Assembly: GCA_958496175.1 (NCBI GenBank)
Contig: OY292275.1
Coordinates: 54,761,701-54,825,700 of the forward strand
DNA from: Sisyra terminalis
Lineage: Eukaryota; Arthropoda; Insecta; Neuroptera; Sisyridae
Direction of reading: 5' to 3'
Length of the DNA: 64,000 nt
Position numbers and translations under genes: made by a program. Shown here in pieces: positions 22,738 to 35,511 of the stretch. Below the pieces are notes generated by a model. That model was not told where the DNA came from and ran no database searches. It saw only the letters and a list, made by a program, of their open reading frames with translations. Position 1 is the first letter of the stretch; each line of letters opens with the position of its first letter.

Positions 22738-24760
22738 CTATACAGGATCATGTGCAAAAGATCCCGCTTTTTTTTTTAAATTTGACACCCTTCCATTGGT
22801 ATCCGATACTGTCAACCTTTAAAGATCTTCCCCCCTTTCGCGAACATCCAAAGTTCTTGAAGATTCCTCTGTGTTTTAGTTTGAAAACTTCGAATTACTT
22901 TTCATTGGTATTTTTTATTTCAAATTGGAAAACGTACGTCCGTTTTTCAAAGACCTTTTTCCCATTGATTTTTTAAGGTGAACGTTTTTACGGGCAATCC
23001 CTCAGGGTATGAGTCATAAATGTTATTTTTTTGAGATCAATGCATAGGAATTATAAGGAAAAAACACTTTCAGAGGGTTTCAAACTTTATGGAATTCATT
23101 AAGATTTATTGAAATCCAAAAAAAAAAATTATAAAAAAGAAAGAAATATGAAAGAAAATAATTTTATCTATTGGATCTCAGGAATTAATGAATTTTTGAG
23201 TAAAAAAACACTTAATCTGTCCTATATTTTGCACAAATCAAAGAGCATAGTAGAAACGTAGTAATCGCTAGTTAAAGCTCTTTATATATAAATATTCCTA
23301 CAGAAATATTGCTATGTCATTTATACAAGAGATCAAAACCTCCCTTCTATTAAATTTAATAATAGTTATAGGAAAATATTCCCAGATCGAGGTCAGTGCA
23401 AACTATTTATTTTAAATTTTATTTTAAAAAGCGCTACACATTAAATTTTCCGATTTAAACTTGTCATCTAAGACTTACGAGGCATGCGCGTGTTTGTTTA
23501 GTCTTCATTTTCCCGTTTCAATAATAGATCACTCGATTGTTCCACACGCTATTCTCCTTTTTTTTTAATTGAATATTAAACATAAGAGAGGTTAATAATT
23601 ATCATGTAAGATAAATATCAATTATTATTTTGTTGCTAAAATATTAATGTTCAAATTGGTATAATCATTTCAATTTGAAAAATTGATGTTCGTTTTTTTT
23701 TCTCTTTTTCTTTACTCACATTGTTTTGTTTATTATTCACACGTTCTTTTCTATATGGGGGCGAACTTTATGGTCAGATGAAATGATAGCGATTATTTTT
23801 TCATTTCCCGAATGGAAGAAGTGGAAAAAGTAATAATTTTCCCGATTGATTTTTGTAAAAAATTGAGTGGAGGGATTGTTAAAAGGGGCTGTTAACCCGA
23901 AGGGAAAATGTGTTTTGCGTAGATATTTATGATCAAAGGCGGCGATCACTGTTTATGAATAGGTAAATGTAATTGATCGTTCATTTGTTCGTTTTTCCAT
24001 ATTGAAATGGATTAATTTTGCAACACTGCAGTCTACATGAAAAGGGGGTGGTTTATGGGGTTAAAAAACATAGACTCAAGCCATTAATCAGTTGGTAACA
24101 ATATGGGGAAAAGAATCGCGGGCTTTTTGATTTTCACTTTGGTCATTTTCATTTGTTCAAATAAATGTCGCTCGTCTATTGTCTGGCATACGTGTAGAGA
24201 GCCGAAGAAAAAAAAATGAAATTCATTCGCTGTTAATTTGTCATTTTCGTGCCCGTATTATTTATAATAAATGATCATAATAAATATGTATTTTTTTGGG
24301 ACATTAAAAAGCGTGTTTGTCGCTCTTTTCGTCGCCCACCCCCGTTTTGTTCCACGGCCCTCTTGGTCATTAATGCCATTGCCATATTTTCCATTCATGT
24401 AAAAATATACATACATATAGACATTATGCTGGCTTTCAATAGCTGTTGTGTGTTTTTTTTTTAAATACGAGGATATAAAGAATAAAAATTGAGGATCGCG
24501 TAGGCTTTGATATTATAAATATTTTTTTTTCTGTTGAAAGAAAAAAAAATCGTTTGCCAGTTTGTGAAACAATGAAACGACTGTCTTCGTCACTGACAGA
24601 CGAAAAAAATTGATTCGAAAAAAAATCGGTTTTGTTTAAAGTTGTTCAAATATGAAAATTATGGAATTATGTTTGAGGGGTGCCCAAGGAGAGATGAAAG
24701 TTCTTGTGTTGTAGAAAAAGACAATTTTTTCCTAATAGGCTTCAAAATAGTTCTTGGGAG
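22738..24760. other. Non-coding stretch, possibly regulatory near 23740-24470
   Basis: No gene or transposon is recognised. About 23740-24470 is less AT-rich, free of repeat copies, and holds words such as GTTAACC and TTTATGATC. That may point to conserved regulatory DNA, but nothing decisive can be seen. Confidence 0.4.
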
Positions 24761-25731
24761 TAGGGCAGGATAGAGTATAAAGGTCCAATTTTACTATTCC
24801 GTGTTATATTGTGAAAACCAACCATATTAATTTGAAACCTATAATGCTCACCAAACAAGCAAATATCTAGCTATGTTTAATTTAATTTTTAATGGAATCA
24901 TCCATATAGAAGTTTGTTATTTTAATTTTTTTCTAGACGTTGTCGGCTGTCGCTTTTTGCCCCTTAGTAGGGGCAAAATGGGACGGTTAAGGGGCAAAAA
25001 GGTCCTGTATTTATTTTAAGTATCTGACAGGTGTTATGAATCAATAACAGTATTTGAATCAATGAAATATTTCTGGATTTTCATTTGGAAAATTTTATTA
25101 CAGCCATTTTAAACATAACATAAAACTCTTCTTTCTTCGTAATAATATTGGCAGTAATTGTTACATAAGTAATATTTTTTTATACCTTTATCTTACTTTA
25201 ATCAAAATCATCATTTCCTGAATCAATTATAACAAAAGAAGTAAAGGAACCCTCGGTTAGAAATACAGTTTTCATGGGTCCAATCCTTGCAAAGATTGCG
25301 TTGAATCCAATCTTCACGTGGCTGGGTAAGGAAAAGGTCCACTTGGACCTTTTTACCCCAGTTACATTCAAGTATTTTTACTAGGGTATAACTAGTTTAC
25401 TGTTTAAATTTGCTAAAAATTAATAATAAATCCTGAAATACCACTAAATTTCTTATACTATTAAATTATGTTTAAGTCTAGCCAAAGCAATATTACTGCT
25501 GGAAACCGAAAAGAATAATAATTACAAATTTTACTTTCATAAAAATATCGAGGTACCATCGTAAATCTCTCATATGTAATGTAGCTTAACTGCCAGGGTG
25601 GCCTCGAAATGCTTTTTACCCTTTCTCATCCCTATCATTATAGTTAAATAGAGCAATATACCACTAGAATTTAAATACCTGGACCTTTATACCCGTGGAC
25701 TTTTAGCCCCACTTTACCCTATAGAAAACGT
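24761..25731. mobile_element. Family-A TIR element, copy 2 (~967 bp)
   Basis: Same orientation and structure as 13621-14589. It starts TAGGGCAGGATAGAGTATAA and ends ...CACTTTACCCTA, with TA at both edges. It keeps the GCCCCTTAGTAGGGGC hairpin, but the central palindrome has one mismatch (GGTCCACTTGGACC), and the 61-codon minus-strand frame of copies 1 and 3 is disrupted by a small indel. That suggests independent decay of each copy. Confidence 0.85.
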
Positions 25732-27747
25732 TTGTCAAACAGTAAATTTTTTAACATTACAAATAATTTCGGTGATTTACTTAAGGGTTTCCTAAATTTT
25801 TTTAGTCTAAAAGCTCATTGAAAAATTTTGGGTAAAAAATGCAAGTACAATGGAAAACGGTTTTAGGGCACCGTGGTGCCCGAAGGCATGGGGTTAGGGA
25901 CCCTTGTTTTATGGGTTATAAGGAACTCGGATAATTTTATTCTAGAGAAATTTAACAACAAACTTGGCTGAGTTCCATAAAGCATGAGACATTGACAGTG
26001 CTTATGTCTTTACGATTTCTAGATCTCAAAATATAATTGTTATGACTGAGACCCTTATAGCATGAAGCGATTCAATTAATCTACATAAATTTGACATGTT
26101 CTGTTTTGTCATATATGTTTTTTTTTTTTTGAAGTAAAATGAGCAGTAGCAGACGGTAATCTGAATCAAAATTTGGTCAATCGATATATTATTGCCATTC
26201 AGGTGAAGTTGCGAGTATCATCCAGTAATGCAATGGAGGACATGTAATTTTTCTTTAATCATATTCACTAGCCATTATATTAAAGTGATCGATGATAGTT
26301 TCGGGTAATTGCTTTGAAATTTTCTTCGTTTCATATTTTTTAAAAGCTTTCGTCTAAAAGCTTTCACCCGAACACCCATCGCCGTTGGAAATTTTCTCAC
26401 GCTCTCGAATAAAAAGTAGCTCCGCTCCGCTCCCCATATTTATCATTGTTGGGGCTCGATTTTTTTCATCATCAAACGATAAATAAAATTTATGAATGTT
26501 CTGTAATAAAGCGAACGAACGCCCCGGAAAAAAATGCTGTCCTACCTACACATATTTAAATAAGTATGTACAAATAGACATATTGTATCGAAATAAATAC
26601 ATAGCTGCACACACCACATATACGTGAATAGCTAATGAGAGTGTGACGGAAAGACATTCCAATGATGTCCTGAACAATTTTTTGGGTGATTTTTTTTCTT
26701 GGCCTAATTGCTATACGAAAAGTTTTGCACTATGAGGGTGAGATTTTGCTATGATGTTAGATGGAGCCTTATAAGGCGCCGGTACCCGTTTAGAAGAAAC
26801 AACGAGTTGTACTATGAGTCCATATGACCATCATGGGCAAACCTGATCTGGCGGCCCCGGTTTTGGCCCAGTCTGCCTCAATATAGACCAGAAAAGTCGA
26901 CAGGGTCGCACCCATTTTATTATACATAAATGACTCAAATGCCGGATACCTACATTGCTACATACATATATGCATATGATTACACCGATAGGACTCACTC
27001 CTTCATCCACATCCCGGACACTCCCGTCACTACTACCCCCCTGCTTTCCATGTCATTCCAGCCCACCACATACGATCGATCTAATAAACATTGACCAAAC
27101 TTTCAATTAAATTAAAATGAACGGAAAATTAAACTATCGTAAGAGCTAAATTCAAAATTGGAACAATCGATAAGTCATAAACCACGCAATTGCGTAAAAA
27201 ACATGCCATTTCTTTACCATGCCATTTATAAAACGAACATTCATGTACACGAAATTTTAAAGGACCACACTACCCTTATTTTTTTCGGGGCTATGTAAAT
27301 ATTTTAAATATTTTTTTTACGAAAAAAATTTAATAAATCACGAAAATGCGTGACTATTATACGATATAAATATTAGATTTAATTCTCGTCTCGTACTGAT
27401 AAAATTATAGCTATAATACGAAAACACCTCACCCTCTCGCCTCTTAAGAGTTTTCTCGTAATTTTGATAACTATAATTTTTATGAAAATTAATTTTTCCG
27501 GAATTCATTTTTTTTTTTCACCTTTCATAATCTGAGAAGAGAGTGACGTAGTAATACGTTCCTTTTAAAGTTGGTATTTTTACTAATGGATCTTGATTGG
27601 TAAATACAAATTTATTGGTTGGGTAAATCCTATGCATTATTCTTAGATTTTCTCTATTCTTCCGATAAAATTTGCGATTATATTTAAATGCTAGTTGAAA
27701 TGATTCAAAACAAATGCCACTATTTAGATGAGTGCTTCTCAAACGTT
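25732..27747. other. Non-coding stretch
   Basis: No gene is recognised. Around 26760-26910 lies a GC-richer piece containing GGTTTTGGCCCAGTCTGCC, which resembles the repeats at 29366-29453 (GGTTTTGGCCCAAGCCTGG). The minus-strand frame at 27518-27763 resembles no known family and overlaps the next transposon. Confidence 0.4.
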
Positions 27748-27749
27748 TA

Positions 27750-28364
27750 CAGTTCCTGGTCAAATTATTAACACACTTAAGATTGTTCCCAATTTTATGT
27801 ATTCTACTAAATTAAATTTGATACTATTTCCTTTTTACATCATTAAAAGTAGTAAAGATTTTTAGGAAATTTTATTTCCAAAAAAAGGATATAGTTTTGA
27901 TTACTACCCCAATTATCCTACTCTAGGGTAAAAGCCCTGATTTGAACCCCATTGAAAATATGTGGGATATGATGGGGAGAAAAGTGGTTAAATAGGTGAT
28001 CACATCTGAAAAATAGCCCTTAGAAAAAAATTTTCATAAATAGAATCACCATCGACAAATGCAGTGGACTTAATTGTCCTACATATACAGCACGCTGCGA
28101 ATAACTGAAGCTTTAATGGCAGCAAAAGAGCTTTGAATTACATGTTAAACAATTACCTAATTAACAAGATATTTAAAATGATAGTAAAAGTTATTTTTCA
28201 GTAAATATGATTTTTTTTGTCACATTAATTGGTAATAAGTGTAATAAATTAAATTTTTATTGGAAAGTTTAGTCCAATTAAAAATTTAAACACAAAATAA
28301 AATAGCTACATCTTCATATTTTGTACAAAATCTATAATGCGTCTATTAATATGGCCAGGGACTG
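27750..28364 (+). mobile_element. Tc1-like element, internally deleted (615 bp)
   Basis: TIRs are CAGTTCCTGGTCAAATTATT at the left and CAGTCCCTGGCCATATTAAT reading inward from the right, flanked by TA on both sides (27748-27749, 28365-28366). It is homologous end to end with 4279-4877. The right half encodes the C-terminal end of a Tc1 transposase. Confidence 0.85.
27915..28150 (+). pseudogene. Tc1-like transposase, C-terminal remnant
   Basis: Reading from 27933, the plus strand gives SPDLNPIENMWDMMGRK. This is the conserved Tc1/mariner motif that carries the last acidic residue region of the DDE/D catalytic triad. A stop follows within a few codons (VVK*), and later homology (for example RITIDKC...) continues in another frame. 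The N-terminal DNA-binding domain and the first two catalytic residues are absent. The remnant is non-functional. Confidence 0.75.
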
Positions 28365-28489
28365 TACATACCACGGTTCCCTAAATGAGAAAATTTTTCC
28401 AAGTTTCTATTTTCTAACATTAGAGTTGCGACGTTTTATGGAGTCTGAAATTTCGTGGTAAAATTTCATAGTTTTAGATCAGTGGTTCT

Positions 28490-28783
28490 CAACCCTATGC
28501 CTGCAGGCACCATGGTGCTCGTTCGTTTTAGTAACTAAACATAGAAATAAGAAAAAGGTATAAAACAATGATTATATCGTTATGATTTTCTCGGTTGAAA
28601 TATCTTCTAGGTATAGTATGGTTTGTCTCCATCTCTGTAATAACGCCTTTTAGTAATGCGTTCTCCTAATTCGGACCTAATTGCCGGAATTTTATAATTT
28701 TTATAATTTCATTTTTGGAACTAAATATTTTTTGTGTATTTTAAGAATTATGCTCTTGGGAGCAAAAAGGTTGGGGATCTCTG
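28490..28783. mobile_element. hAT MITE, 294 bp
   Basis: The left end CAGTGGTTCTCAACCCTATG and the right end, read inward CAGAGATCCCCAACCTTTTT, are typical hAT termini of the CAGTGGTTCTCAACC class. The flanks TTTTAGAT (28482-28489) and TTGTAGAG (28784-28791) agree at six of eight positions, consistent with an eroded 8-bp duplication. No coding sequence. Confidence 0.75.
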
Positions 28784-28824
28784 TTGTAGAGGGTCATAAA
28801 GTAAAGGGGTGGGTGGGTGGAATA

Positions 28825-29184
28825 TAGCCCATGTAGGAACTCCCAATAGTCATAACAGGGCAAATCTTGGGCCAGTTGTCAATTTTCATGCTTTGGCATA
28901 CAAATCTAGCCCAAGATTTGATCAACCATCAACGCCAAAGTTCATCCAAGATAAGTAAGAAAAAATAATTTCACCATAATAAGAATCGTTTTTAAATTTT
29001 ATTAGGCTATATTAGTTTGAATTGTAAAAATGTATTTTTTTTCTAGAAACTCTTTAAATTTTAGTTTGAATTGATTGTGGTTTCTAGGCCTGGTCCATGG
29101 ATATCATTTCGGAGTTAGACCAGTCTTGGATCAGGCTTGGCTGGCTTGACCGGACCAATTATAAATTCCTACTTGGGTATGGCC
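28825..29184. mobile_element. Putative TIR repeat with GCCCAAG hairpins
   Basis: The ends are loosely inverted: TAGCCCATGTAGGAA at the left and GGCCATACCCAAGTAGGAA reading inward from the right. It contains an inverted pair AAATCTTGGGC / GCCCAAGATTT (about 28862-28918). A related start, ACCCATGCAGGAATCCCC, occurs near 40602. The family is not identified. Confidence 0.4.
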
Positions 29185-29453
29185 TATAAAAACCATTTCT
29201 TCACGTTCAAAATTATAAATCATCCTAATAATTCATCTAAAATAAGTTTATTTTGGGGATCACTATATTGGTAAAGCCTAGTTACACAAAAATACTGCAA
29301 AATTGACCAAAAAAAGTCCATTTTTTTCTTCCTAATTTCGAAATTTGATGAGAATTACCCGTATACATTTCGGAGTTAGGCCAGTCTTGGACCAGGCTTG
29401 GCAGGTTTTGGCCCAAGCCTGGACCATGCCTAGACCAATTATAAATTCCTACT
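29105..29453. repeat. Direct repeat pair (29105-29173 and 29366-29453)
   Basis: Both copies start CATTTCGGAGTTAGRCCAGT, contain CCAGTCTTGGA and end ATAAATTCCTACT. The second is longer by an internal GGCCCAAGCCTGG stretch. The spacing of about 260 bp suggests a tandem duplication of the right part of the repeat at 28825-29184, with later divergence. Confidence 0.65.
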
Positions 29454-29455
29454 AA

Positions 29456-32148
29456 ATTCAGCTTAGTTTGTAGGAAATATTTTTTTAAATTTCTTTTAAA
29501 TTCTCCTGTCTTAAATTATGTCCATTTCGTTGTGCAAAATTTTTCAAAACCATTTCTTGCCCAAAAATTAAAATGACTTTTTGCGATTACCTCAAATTTT
29601 TTTCGCCACTAATTACGCAATTGTACAATTTGCTACCCTAATTTGCTTGATTTTTTCCTTCCGCAATTATTTCGGCCGTTTTTTTGACACGATGGTGGAG
29701 CCGCGGCGCTTAAATAGAGTCGAAAATAAATGCACCACTGCGTGTTGTGGGGTAATTTCGGCCCAAAAATTAAGACAAATTCAACAGTTCGTTTAAATGC
29801 ACGCATCGTTTATGATGACCTCGCAAAATTGAAACAATTAAATGTTTTTTGACGTTTGTCTTGTTTTTTTTTTTTGAGAGGGGGGGAGAAGTTGAGTCAA
29901 ACATTTGACAATCGCAAAGACGAAACAGAACAGTTCAACAACCGATCGTCATTCGTTTTCATTCATAAAATTATGCAGATAGACATTGTTCGATATGTGG
30001 TCCACCTACACATTACACACCCGCTCATGTCTAAACGTTGAAAAAAATTGCAAGCCAATCATATGAGTTATTCGTTTTTTTTTTAGGTTATGTCTTACAC
30101 CTAACCTCAACTTTAAGCATATTTACGAGCCTCAAAAAAAAACGAATCTAAATGAATTCATTTGACTCTCTTGTGTACCTTTTTTTTGCGACTTGATTTA
30201 TGAATTTGGTGCCAAATATGGCGCATTTTATTATCCTGATTTCTGTTCCTTATGTGTTTTATTTCTGTATTGTTGTATTTATGTCACGAAATGTCTAAAT
30301 AAAACAATTTATTTACAATAGCTTGCAAAAAGTGTCATATTTTTTATCCAATTATAAAATTGGTCGTATTTATTTTTGGGTTGCAAATCTTAAATCTTTT
30401 CCATTTTTAGAGGTTAAGGTTTGAAGTTTAGGTTAGGTTAAGCTGAAATTTTTTTAGCATACCGAAGATCTTGGTGATCTTAAGAAAAAAAAGACAAACG
30501 TTCGAATCTTATAAAGCCCACGCATGACTCTTGGACGGCTATGGATTGCAATTGTTTTCTGTTTATATAAGGCTTGGGAAGAAATGACTAACGCTACAAT
30601 ACTGTTATAAATAATTTAAATAATAATATATGGGAAAAATGGAAAATTTATTATAATAATCCCTCATACTTAGAGGGCCCCCTTGTTCTCTTGCCCCCAC
30701 AATATATCGCATCCCCCGGATAGGTTTCATATGGTTGCGATTAACGTTTTAATCATCGCATTCACAACCTACTAAGATTTATAAAGAAAAAAAATCGACG
30801 AAATGTTTCAATTTTCTTAGGCGTTAATTTATTTATGGGACCAAAGAAGCGCGGTATCATTAGAGTCCCGAGGCCCCAAGGGCCACTTGACGAATGAAAA
30901 CGAGAATATGAGAGATTTTTGTTTTGATTTTTTCTTGATATTTATTTAAGAAATATTTCGGAGAGAGTGTTTTATTAAATGCAACATTATGTTGATATGA
31001 TGCGATCGGGGTAGCGTTGGAATGCTACATATAACGCAACCTACTGCGATCCAAAAAGAAAAAATTAAAAATAAACATAATATTGTGATATATATATATC
31101 TGTGTTATAAAATCTTCAAGATTGAATATCTCTCGAAAAATATGAGTCCCACGAAAATGTCGACATGGGTGATTTTTTCGAGAATGATATGACGAAATGG
31201 CGTGAAAAAGCGCTTAGATCATTTTGATCTCGAAGACATTTCAATACCACACCGGTTGTGGTGCGACGTTTTGATTGTATCAGAAAATTTTGGGAAAAAT
31301 CTATTTTAGTATATACCTACTACTTATTATTTATGGAGTTGACCAGAAAAAAATACGGAAATAAATTTCGTTTACATATGAAACGACCCGTAAATCCTTT
31401 AACTACCTATACATCCTGGAAAAGTTTAAGACTAAAAATTTTTTTGGTTAAATTTTTGCAAATGTTTGTGGTATTAAATCTTCCAAAACCATTTTAAACT
31501 ATTTTTAGTATCAAATTGAATCGAAATTTTGAGTTGGAAGATCAATTCTTGGATATAATCCTAAAAAAAAAAATTTTTTTTTTTTTGTTGTCTTCTGGTG
31601 AAGTTTTTTAGGTCCCGGTTAACGCCCTTCTTTTGTTTTGGTTTTTCCAGTTTTCCTACTGCAATACCTAATATGAGCCCCTGTTCTCTTTCTTTACTAA
31701 TAAGATAAAGTGATATATTTAGTAAGCTTTTCCTATTATCCTTTTAATTGTATAAAACGTTGGTACTACTGCAATATGTGGTACTGCCTAGGTAATTACA
31801 ATTGGTAATACTTACCAGTGTTAAATAATATGTAGTTGTGCTATCAAAGTGGAACAGAAAAAAGAATTAAAGGATTAAAGGATTATTCAACGGAGTTTCA
31901 AGGTGCAATTTATTATGCGACAAAAAAATACAGATTTACAATTTTTTTTCTCGATAACTGTAAACTTTATTTGAATATTATTTTTGTACATCCTTTATAG
32001 AAACTTCAAGTGAACGAATATAATTTTTTTATATTTAGTAAATAAATAAATGCACTTTAAAAACAATAATCAAAACGGAAGATCTCTATTCTTGATAATC
32101 ACTTGAAGGATTTGAATGAAATTTGTCGTATTTTATTTGCTATACTAT
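29456..32148. other. Non-coding stretch
   Basis: No gene or transposon is recognised. The short frames at 29581-29796, 29856-30041 and 31258-31497 show no known domain. Two TTAGG units occur near 30429 (AGGTTAGGTTAAG), too few to be telomeric. A CTG|GTAAGTATT donor-like word on the minus strand lies near 31810 without supporting context. Confidence 0.4.
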
Positions 32149-32850
32149 CTACTGAGCATTGAACTAGGAACTGGCCATCTTCTCGACTAGAAATTACTTC
32201 GGGAATGCCCCATGTATGCATCGGGGCCCTAATGGGGTAAGCCCAAATGAGAAATCTTTAGTGGCATTTTCCCAATAGGGAAATTCCAATTGTAACCCAA
32301 TGCGGGCGTCAATGAGGCATGTCCAATAGGGAAATCCCCATTGGACCCTAGGTGGGTCAACAATGGGAATTGCTAGTGTTTAAGTTAAAAAATATAGTAA
32401 AATTTCCTCCATTGTCGACTCTCAGTGCTAAAGCTCAATGTTGAAATCATTATTTATTGTAATTTTTGCCCCTATAATCTACTGAGCCCTGAACTAGGAA
32501 CTAACCATCTACCCGATTAGAAATTACTTTGGGGATGCCCCAGGTATGCACCGGGGCCTTATTAGGCCCTAATGGAGTAAGCCGAAATGGGAAATCTTTA
32601 GTGGCATTTTCTCAACTGGGAAATCCGAATAATGATCCAATGTGGGTGCCAATGGGGCATCCCCATTGAACCTTAGGTGGGCCAACAGTGGCAATGCCTA
32701 ACGTTTAAATTAAAAAAATATTGTAAAATTTCTTCCTTTGGACCCTATGTCGGCCCTCAGTGCTAAAGCTCAATGTTGAAATTATTAATTATTGTAATTT
32801 TTTCCCCATTGGGCCTATGTGGGCCCATAGTCGGTTAGCTCAATGTTGAA
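32149..32850. repeat. Tandem repeat, unit ~330 bp, two units plus a partial third
   Basis: Unit 1 starts at 32149 (CTACTGAGCATTGAACTAGG) and unit 2 at 32479 (CTACTGAGCCCTGAACTAGG). Both continue in register through ...GCTAAAGCTCAATGTTGAAA. A shortened third unit resumes at about 32800 with ATTGGGCCTATGTGGGC and GCTCAATGTTGAAA. Units contain many short inverted words such as CCAATAGGGAAAT and CCCCATTGG. The plus-strand frame at 32843-33127 starts in this array and is not a gene. Confidence 0.8.
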
Positions 32851-34305
32851 AGGGATACCCCAATTGGGGTCCAAGAGGAATCTACGTTACATCCCAAGCT
32901 GGGGCTCCATTGGGCTCACTCGGAAATTTCTAGTGCGGTATGTACAATTTTATTGCTCTTGCTTTATTATTGAACATTTTTTTTATCCCGTTCTGGAAAT
33001 AAAAACATTAAATCTGGCCCTTCTTAAAATCATGTTGGATACCTCTGATTTAAAAAAAATATATATAAATGATCCATTTTTAGTCAATCTTTCGCTTCCA
33101 TCCTCTTCATGGAAAATTCAATCTTGAAAGTTGATTCAAAACTTAGAATATGTTTCAAAAGTGAAATAGAAGAAATTCGATTAAAATCGGTCCCTTGGCT
33201 TCTGAAAAAATGGCTCCTTTTTGGAAAAAATCATTTTTTTATTGTACTCTTCTATATTCTTATAAAAAATCCATAATGTTGTTTTCCGAACACTCCTAAT
33301 ATTGAAAACCTAAGGAGTTTTAAGTCTTCCAGGAAAAAAATTTGCGATTTCTTAACAGTAGGTAGATATGTATTCGGTAGTAGAACTGACTTGTTTCTAA
33401 AATATTTAATTTTTAGTTGAAAAATTAGGCAAAGGACTTTAGAATCATCAATGTACATATGGTTTTACCTTTACGATACGCGTTACGTTTTTGAGTTCAA
33501 ACTCCGCAAAAATAAATATTTAAAATCGATTTAGATATGATGCCGTCAATAATGATTTATTATATTTAAAAAAATGCGGCAAATTTAAAATATTTAAAAC
33601 ATTTTTTCTTCCTCCTGCCCACACGTCTCTCATCGGCTCTTGACCACATCGGGTGCGCGGAGGGACCAAAAAGCGATCATTACACAGAAATTTATGTGTG
33701 AGAAAATTTTTTTCATCTCACTATAAAAATATTAATAATAAAAATAATAATGATAATGATAATATTAATGAAAACACCCTGAAACGATTTGTAATATAAA
33801 TAAATATTAGTGGAGAGGGGCATTATATGTATATATATATATTTAAATAATATTATAATACACCTTATGAATACAAAAGGCCCGCGCTTTTAAAGTGAAA
33901 CGTCGTTAAAACGTTGAACAGGGCAATGGGATGCTGTGAGAGATTAGATTAGGGGATATGCATTTTGTTCGTGTCTCAATCAAGATTAAGATATACTCTG
34001 AAGATTTATCGAGCGAAGAATTCTAATCAACCTGTTAGATTTCGAGAGATAGGGATCGATAAGGACGCCATTGTGTCATATCGGGGACGAAATCCAATTG
34101 ATTTTTTTTCAATTGATCGTTTCAAATCGATTTGGACACTTGATTTGATTTATCACTTGTTTGAGATTTGGTTTTCTCGAAATTTCGGTTTGAATACATT
34201 TTATTGGTAATTTGATGATTTTGGGTGTTAAAATCGTGGGAAGTCTTGGGAAAGGTTAGGCTTGTTTTGCTCGTTATTTAAACGGGTTGGACTATTATTT
34301 TATTT
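32851..34305. other. Non-coding stretch
   Basis: No gene or transposon is recognised. The frames at 33252-33458 (-) and 33965-34210 (+) have no known similarity. A run of TAATAATAATGATAATGATA-type simple sequence lies near 33730-33765, with a short TATATATATAT tract near 33830. Confidence 0.4.
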
Positions 34306-34645
34306 TTTTTTTTCGTGTGTTGTGTGTGTTTATTTGAGCCGAGTGCGTCGCGTCCCCTGGCCAGGCACCAGGAGTCTGTGAGGAGGACTCCCACGCCTGT
34401 CGCGGTCCGGGTCAAGAAGCCGACAGCACCACGTATACAAAACGCAAACCTACATGGATCTCGTATCCAAATACGGACAATACTCTTTCACGTCTCATCT
34501 CATCTCTCAGCTGGCAAAGTCGGCCAACGCATACCATTCCAACCACCAACAGAAAGAAATCACAACAATGCTCTTCTTGCACGAGCATCGAAATCCTTCC
34601 GAAATTCCTCGAGGAGTTTTCAGCAAAAGTTGATTTGTATTAAAC
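34306..34645. other. GC-enriched island, nature unknown
   Basis: A sharp rise in GC content beginning after a T run and GTGTTGTGTGTGTTTA. All three plus frames are largely open, so no one frame is favoured. The longest, 34315-34665, resembles no known protein. Candidates are an exon, an alternative promoter or an enhancer. I see no clear splice acceptor and donor pair flanking a consistent frame. Confidence 0.3.
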
Positions 34646-35039
34646 CTTTAGATGGGATCCTCTAAAATCTTTGCTGAGTAATAAAAACTGTTGTACTAAG
34701 ATGGGTAGTTAAATTCGTAACTCAATTGTAGCAAAAGAATACCGTTATTTCATCCATGTATAACATTTAGGAAGTCAATTTAGTTTTGATACATATAATT
34801 GGTACAAGTAATAATCTGGAGATTTATAAATTTTAGAGGCTCAATTCGGTCATAGTTATTAAGAAATTAAAAAAAAAGTTACACTTCTTTGGTATAGTTA
34901 AAAAGATGTTTTCAATTCACTGCCAAAGCTTCTTCCGGTAGTGCTTGAATTGGCATACCAGTTATAAGTACTTTGTGGTAACTGAAGTATGATACAATTA
35001 TAAACACAATTTGCTTTTAATATCAAAATACATAATAAG
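34646..35039. other. AT-rich non-coding stretch
   Basis: Nothing is recognised. It leads into the repeat block that follows. Confidence 0.4.
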
Positions 35040-35270
35040 CAAACATATAGGTTACGGCAAAGACAAGGATAAATAATATAAAGTTGTAAACGTATTCATA
35101 TGAGTGGAATACCAGTACAATAATTATTTTCTCAAATTTGAACTATCATGTCATTAGGTTCAACTGTCATTTCAAAAACATTCAACCGCTATTTTTCGCC
35201 ATTTGTTAGTTGTGTTAGTGATGGGCTTTGAATATTTCACGGAAAGTTACTGGTTTTCAAATAAAAGATT
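35040..35270. repeat. Left copy of a ~220-bp direct repeat
   Basis: Similar in order and orientation to 35955-36180: shared words include GGCAAAGACAAGG / CAACAAAGACAGAG, ATGAGTGGAATACCA / GTGAGTGAAATACAA, ATTTTCTCAAATT, and TTGAATATTTCACGGAAAGTTACT. The two copies flank a 680-bp segment. This suggests insertion into a duplicated element, or long terminal-type repeats of an unknown element. Confidence 0.55.
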
Positions 35271-35278
35271 AAATTGCC

Positions 35279-35511
35279 TATTTATGCAAAATGTATATTA
35301 CATATTATATAAATTAACCGTTTATCAATACATCATGGGTCACATGTTCGAAAAAACCATATCGAAGACATGTACCATATAGAAATGTTGCCATAAAATA
35401 TCATCTATAGATATATATATAAACTGTCCTAAATATAACGCCCTAAAAATTATAATAACATAATAGTAATTGTATATTTTATTTACCCATTTATATCTAT
35501 ATATTGAATCT
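35279..35511. repeat. Dispersed repeat (copies at 1680-1866 and 4995-5090)
   Basis: The first half matches 1690-1820 on the same strand (GTTTATCAATACATCATGGG). The second half, containing AACTGTCCTAAATATAACGC, is the reverse complement of 4995-5090. The element therefore joins two modules seen separately elsewhere in the window. Its class is unknown. Confidence 0.6.

Noticed and set aside
27518..27763. 81-codon minus-strand frame
   Set aside because: Runs into the left end of the Tc1-like element and resembles no known family.
30425..30440. TTAGG telomere repeats
   Set aside because: Only two units here and two near 59940; far too few for interstitial telomeric DNA.
31805..31825. Minus-strand splice donor GTAAGTATT
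   Set aside because: A lone donor-like word with no exon frame or acceptor in context.
34315..34665. 116-codon plus-strand frame
   Set aside because: All three plus frames are largely open here. There is no reason to prefer this one, and no similarity was recognised.
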